Below are positions 61,388 to 64,000 of a stretch of DNA of 64,000 bases, one piece after another. Position numbers and translations under genes: made by a program. Position 1 is the stretch's first letter, and every line of letters starts with the position of its first letter. The DNA comes from Kutzneria kofuensis (lineage in GTDB: Bacteria > Actinomycetota > Actinomycetes > Mycobacteriales > Pseudonocardiaceae), in the NCBI RefSeq assembly GCF_014203355.1, contig NZ_JACHIR010000001.1, forward strand, positions 3,784,038 through 3,848,037. The letters are read 5' to 3'. The notes beneath the pieces were generated by a model. The model worked only from the letters and a program-made list of their open reading frames with translations, was not told the DNA's origin and searched no databases.

Positions 61388-62604
61388 GCCTGTCCCGCAG
61401 GGGTTTCCTCGCCGCGTCGGCGTTGACCGCGGCGGTGCCGGCCGTGCCCGCGCAGGCCGAGGCGCAGCGGCGGATGAACGGCGCGGACGTGCTCGCCGCC
61501 GAGGGCTACCGGCGGCTACGCGGGCGCAAGGTCGGCGTGCTGACCAATCCGACCGGCGTGCTGGCCGACCTGACGCACCTGGTCGACGACATGGTGGCGC
61601 ACCAGGTCCGCCCTGTTGCCGTGTTCGGCCCCGAACACGGCTTTCGTGGCACCGCCCAGGCCGGCGGATCCGAGGGTGACTACACGGATCCGCGGACCGG
61701 GATCCCCGTGTACGACGCGTACAACGTCACCGCCGAGGCGCTGGCGGCGATGTACCGCAAGGCGGGCGTGGACACCGTGGTGTTCGACATCGCCAACGTC
61801 GGCGCGCGGTTCTACACGTACACGTGGACGATGTTCATCGCCATGGAGGCGGCCGCCGCCACGGGAGCGTCGTTCATGGTGCTGGACCGGCCGAACCCGA
61901 TCGGCGGCCAGGCGTACGGGCCGCAGCTGGATCCCGAGTTCGCCACGTTGGTCGGGCTGAAGCCGATCGTGCAGCAGCCGGGCATGACCGTCGGCGAGCT
62001 GGCCCGGCTGTTCGACGCGGAGTTCCTGACGACCCGGCTGTCCACCCTGGAGATCGTCAAGTGCACGGGGTGGCGGCGAAACGACCTGTTCAGCGGGCAG
62101 TGGGTGCCGCCGAGCCCGAACATGCCGACGCCCGACACGGCTTTGCTCTACCCCGGCACCTGCCTGTTCGAGGGGACGCTGCTGTCCGAGGGCCGCGGCA
62201 CCTGCCGGCCGTTCGAGACGATCGGCGCGCCCGGCATCGACTGGCGCTGGGCCGAGCAGCTGAACACACTGGGGCTGCCCGGGATCGAGTTCCGCGAGGC
62301 CTACTTCGTGCCGACGTTCAGCAAGTTCGTCAACCAGACGTGCGGCGGCGTGCAGGTGCACCTGACCGACCGGCCGCGGATCGACGCCATCCGCACCGCC
62401 GTCGCGATGATCGTGACGGCCCGGAACCTGTACCCGAAAGTGTTCGGTTGGCGGCCGGACAACTGGGTCGACAAGCTCAGCGGTTCGGCCCGTATGCGCA
62501 GCATGGTGGACGCGGGCGCGGGGGTCGACGACGTCGTGGGCGCATGGGCGGGCGAGCTCGCCGCCTTTCGCCGTGATCGCAACCGGTATCTGCTGTACAG
62601 ATGA
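61384..62604 (+). CDS. namZ: Exo-beta-N-acetylmuramidase (NamZ, GH171, DUF1343)
   Basis: Releases terminal N-acetylmuramic acid from glycan chains. The 406-residue protein has a Tat-type signal (SRRGFLAASALTAAVPAVPAQA) and the DUF1343 blocks GVLTNPTGV, FGPEHGFRG, VYDAYN, FDIANVGARFYTY, LDRPNPIGG, PSPNMPTPDTALLYPGTCLFEGT and SEGRGTCRPFE. GTG at 61384, four-base overlap with nagZ. Together with NagZ it can take muropeptide-free glycan apart from the non-reducing end outside the cell. Confidence 0.93.
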   Translation: MSLSRRGFLAASALTAAVPAVPAQAEAQRRMNGADVLAAEGYRRLRGRKVGVLTNPTGVLADLTHLVDDMVAHQVRPVAVFGPEHGFRGTAQAGGSEGDYTDPRTGIPVYDAYNVTAEALAAMYRKAGVDTVVFDIANVGARFYTYTWTMFIAMEAAAATGASFMVLDRPNPIGGQAYGPQLDPEFATLVGLKPIVQQPGMTVGELARLFDAEFLTTRLSTLEIVKCTGWRRNDLFSGQWVPPSPNMPTPDTALLYPGTCLFEGTLLSEGRGTCRPFETIGAPGIDWRWAEQLNTLGLPGIEFREAYFVPTFSKFVNQTCGGVQVHLTDRPRIDAIRTAVAMIVTARNLYPKVFGWRPDNWVDKLSGSARMRSMVDAGAGVDDVVGAWAGELAAFRRDRNRYLLYR

Positions 62605-62611
62605 GGTGGCC

Positions 62612-64000
62612 ATGCGCATTCGTGCCCTCGCTCTGCCCGCCGTGCTTGCGCTGGCGTTCGCGATGACAACCAGCGCGGGCGCGGCGCCGAACTCGGCTCG
62701 GTTCGACCGGCCGTACCAGGGGTTCGCGCTGGCCGGCACCGTGCTGCACGCCGGGCCGCCCGCCGCGGCGGGGCTGAATCCGGCGCCGATCGACGCGTTC
62801 AACAAGCAACTCGCCGCCTGGGTTCCGTCCATCTACCCCGGTGCGACGGTGTTGTTGGCGCACAACGGTGTCGTGGTCGACCGCACGGCGACCGGCGAGG
62901 CCGTGAAGTACAAGGACGCGACCACGCAGTTGCCGCCGGACCAGCAGGTGCCGGCCCGCACCGACACCATCTACGATCTGGCCTCGCTGTCGAAGCTGTT
63001 CACCTCGATCGTGGCCGTGCAGCAGCTGGAGGCCGGCCGGATCGCCCTGGACACGCCGGTCGCGCACTACCTGCCGGAGTTCGCCACCAACGGCAAGGCC
63101 GCGATCACCATCGAGCAGCTGCTCACGCACACCTCCGGCCTCGCGCCCGACCCGGTTCCCTCGCTGTGGCAGGGATATCCGGACATTCCGTCCCGGGAGA
63201 AGGCGATCCTGGACGCGACGCCGGAAGCGCCGGCCGGCACCAAGTACGAGTACTCCGACCTGAACATGCTGACCATGCAACTGGTGTTGCAGCAGGTCAC
63301 CGGCAAGCCGCTGGACGAACTCGTGCGCAAGGGCATCACCGAGCCGCTGCACATGGTCGACACCGGCTACAACCCGCCCGCGTCGAAGCTGGACCGGATC
63401 GCCGCCACCGAGTTCGAGGCCTCGCCGCCGCGGGGCATGGTCCGCGGCTCCGTGCACGACGAGAACGCGTGGGCGATGGGCGGTGTCGCCGGGCACGCCG
63501 GCGTCTTCTCCACGGCCGACGACCTGGCGGTGCTGGCCCAGGCGATCCTCAACGGCGGTGTGTACCGCGGGCACCGGATCCTCAGCGAGCACGGCGTGCA
63601 CCTGATGCAGGTCAACTTCAACCAGAAGTTCCCCGACGACTCGCACGGGCTCGGCTTCGAACTGGACCAGATCTGGTACATGGGCGGACTGTCCGGACCG
63701 GACACGATGGGCCACACCGGGTTCACCGGCACGTCGCTGGTGATCGACCCGCGCTCGCGGTCGTTCGCGATCCTGCTGACGAACCGGGTGCATCCCACGC
63801 GGAACACGCCGTCCACCAACGGCGCCCGCCGGGCGGCGGCGGAGGCACTGGCGCAGGCCATGACCGTGCAGGCGCCGGGCGGCGGCCGGTCGTGGTTCTC
63901 CGGCCAGGGCGGGGGCACGACGAGCACGCTGACCACGGGAACGCTGCACGGATCGGTGTCGGTCTCGTACGAAGCGTTCGTCAACACCGAGTCGACGGAC
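62612..64000 (+). CDS. Exported serine hydrolase of the beta-lactamase/class C PBP family (3' end outside window)
   Basis: Runs off the right edge after 463 visible residues. Signal peptide MRIRALALPAVLALAFAMTTSAGA. The SxxK motif is SLSK in YDLASLSKLFTS, the second motif is YSD in YEYSDLNML, and the third is HTG in MGHTGFTGTS; GHAGVFSTADDLAVLAQ is typical of the family. It may be a D-amino-acid amidase, esterase or carboxypeptidase acting on wall peptides. GAGGTGG precedes the ATG by three bases and namZ ends eight bases upstream, so the three genes form one unit, as ybbE-type genes do beside nagZ/namZ in Bacillus. Confidence 0.9.
   Translation, partial: MRIRALALPAVLALAFAMTTSAGAAPNSARFDRPYQGFALAGTVLHAGPPAAAGLNPAPIDAFNKQLAAWVPSIYPGATVLLAHNGVVVDRTATGEAVKYKDATTQLPPDQQVPARTDTIYDLASLSKLFTSIVAVQQLEAGRIALDTPVAHYLPEFATNGKAAITIEQLLTHTSGLAPDPVPSLWQGYPDIPSREKAILDATPEAPAGTKYEYSDLNMLTMQLVLQQVTGKPLDELVRKGITEPLHMVDTGYNPPASKLDRIAATEFEASPPRGMVRGSVHDENAWAMGGVAGHAGVFSTADDLAVLAQAILNGGVYRGHRILSEHGVHLMQVNFNQKFPDDSHGLGFELDQIWYMGGLSGPDTMGHTGFTGTSLVIDPRSRSFAILLTNRVHPTRNTPSTNGARRAAAEALAQAMTVQAPGGGRSWFSGQGGGTTSTLTTGTLHGSVSVSYEAFVNTESTD

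Noticed and set aside
1-64000. CRISPR arrays, insertion sequences, rRNA genes or a secondary-metabolite cluster
   Set aside because: No regularly spaced repeats, transposase motifs, rRNA segments, or PKS/NRPS/terpene core domains were seen; the isolated methyltransferase and efflux genes are not enough to call a cluster.

Overview
The window is chromosomal DNA of a high-GC Gram-positive actinobacterium, most likely of the Pseudonocardiales (Amycolatopsis/Kutzneria/Saccharothrix-like). This rests on very high third-position GC, many GTG and TTG starts, 4-nt gene overlaps, and gene orders also known from mycobacteria (topA, MFS, holB; helicase, tad cluster, ssd, 6C RNA, HAD hydrolase). No rRNA, CRISPR array, insertion sequence, integrase or phage gene was seen. 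Strain-level identity cannot be read from the sequence.

Layout. 1-7.5 kb: end of a NuoD-like gene, a coiled-coil membrane protein, then a leftward run ftsH-folE-folP-folB-folK-DUF3180 (proteostasis and folate synthesis). 8-15.6 kb: a solute-binding/vWA protein, hpt, tilS, a zinc metalloprotease, dacB and ppa. 15.6-20 kb: a MarR-controlled 14-TM drug exporter, a thioesterase, a VC0807-type membrane protein and a papain-like protease. 20-30.4 kb: the accessory part of the window. It is a leftward block with an OmpA-like envelope protein, a multi-TM protein, a Crp/Fnr regulator, a divergent nucleotidyl-cyclase-like protein, a STAND-like P-loop NTPase, an SPFH-like protein, a DUF4407 membrane protein and several possible microproteins.

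31-38 kb: tRNA-Thr(CGT), a secreted wall-type protein, and an oligo-uronide (pectin-type) catabolic locus: GH88 and an LctP-type permease divergent from kduI-kduD-iclR, with a palindromic operator candidate between them. 38-46 kb: a YcaQ-type glycosylase, a MarR/methyltransferase pair with a clear tandem palindrome, holB, an MFS exporter and topA. 46-52 kb: hppA (K+-independent signature), an MrfA/YprA-type helicase and a prim-pol protein. 52.6-58.4 kb: a Tad pilus/secretion locus (two TadE-like proteins, a DUF4244 pilin, TadC, TadB, TadA, Ssd) containing two unexpected coupled small ORFs, followed by a 6C-type small RNA and a HAD phosphatase. 59.7-64 kb: NagZ, NamZ and a serine hydrolase, which form an exo-acting peptidoglycan recycling set cut by the window end.

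The best candidate for an undescribed system is the 21.0-27.1 kb block. The cyclase-like protein ends with, and the adjacent NTPase begins with, the same short G-x-V-x4-[VI]-V-F-G motif. This resembles the matched amyloid-type motif pairs known from actinobacterial NLR/effector gene pairs. A Crp/Fnr protein with an intact cyclic-nucleotide-binding cassette lies just upstream. Other points of interest are the duplicated tadA tail, the coupled 120-residue tad ORF, and two U-tract terminators facing away from any recognised gene near 20.2-20.6 kb.
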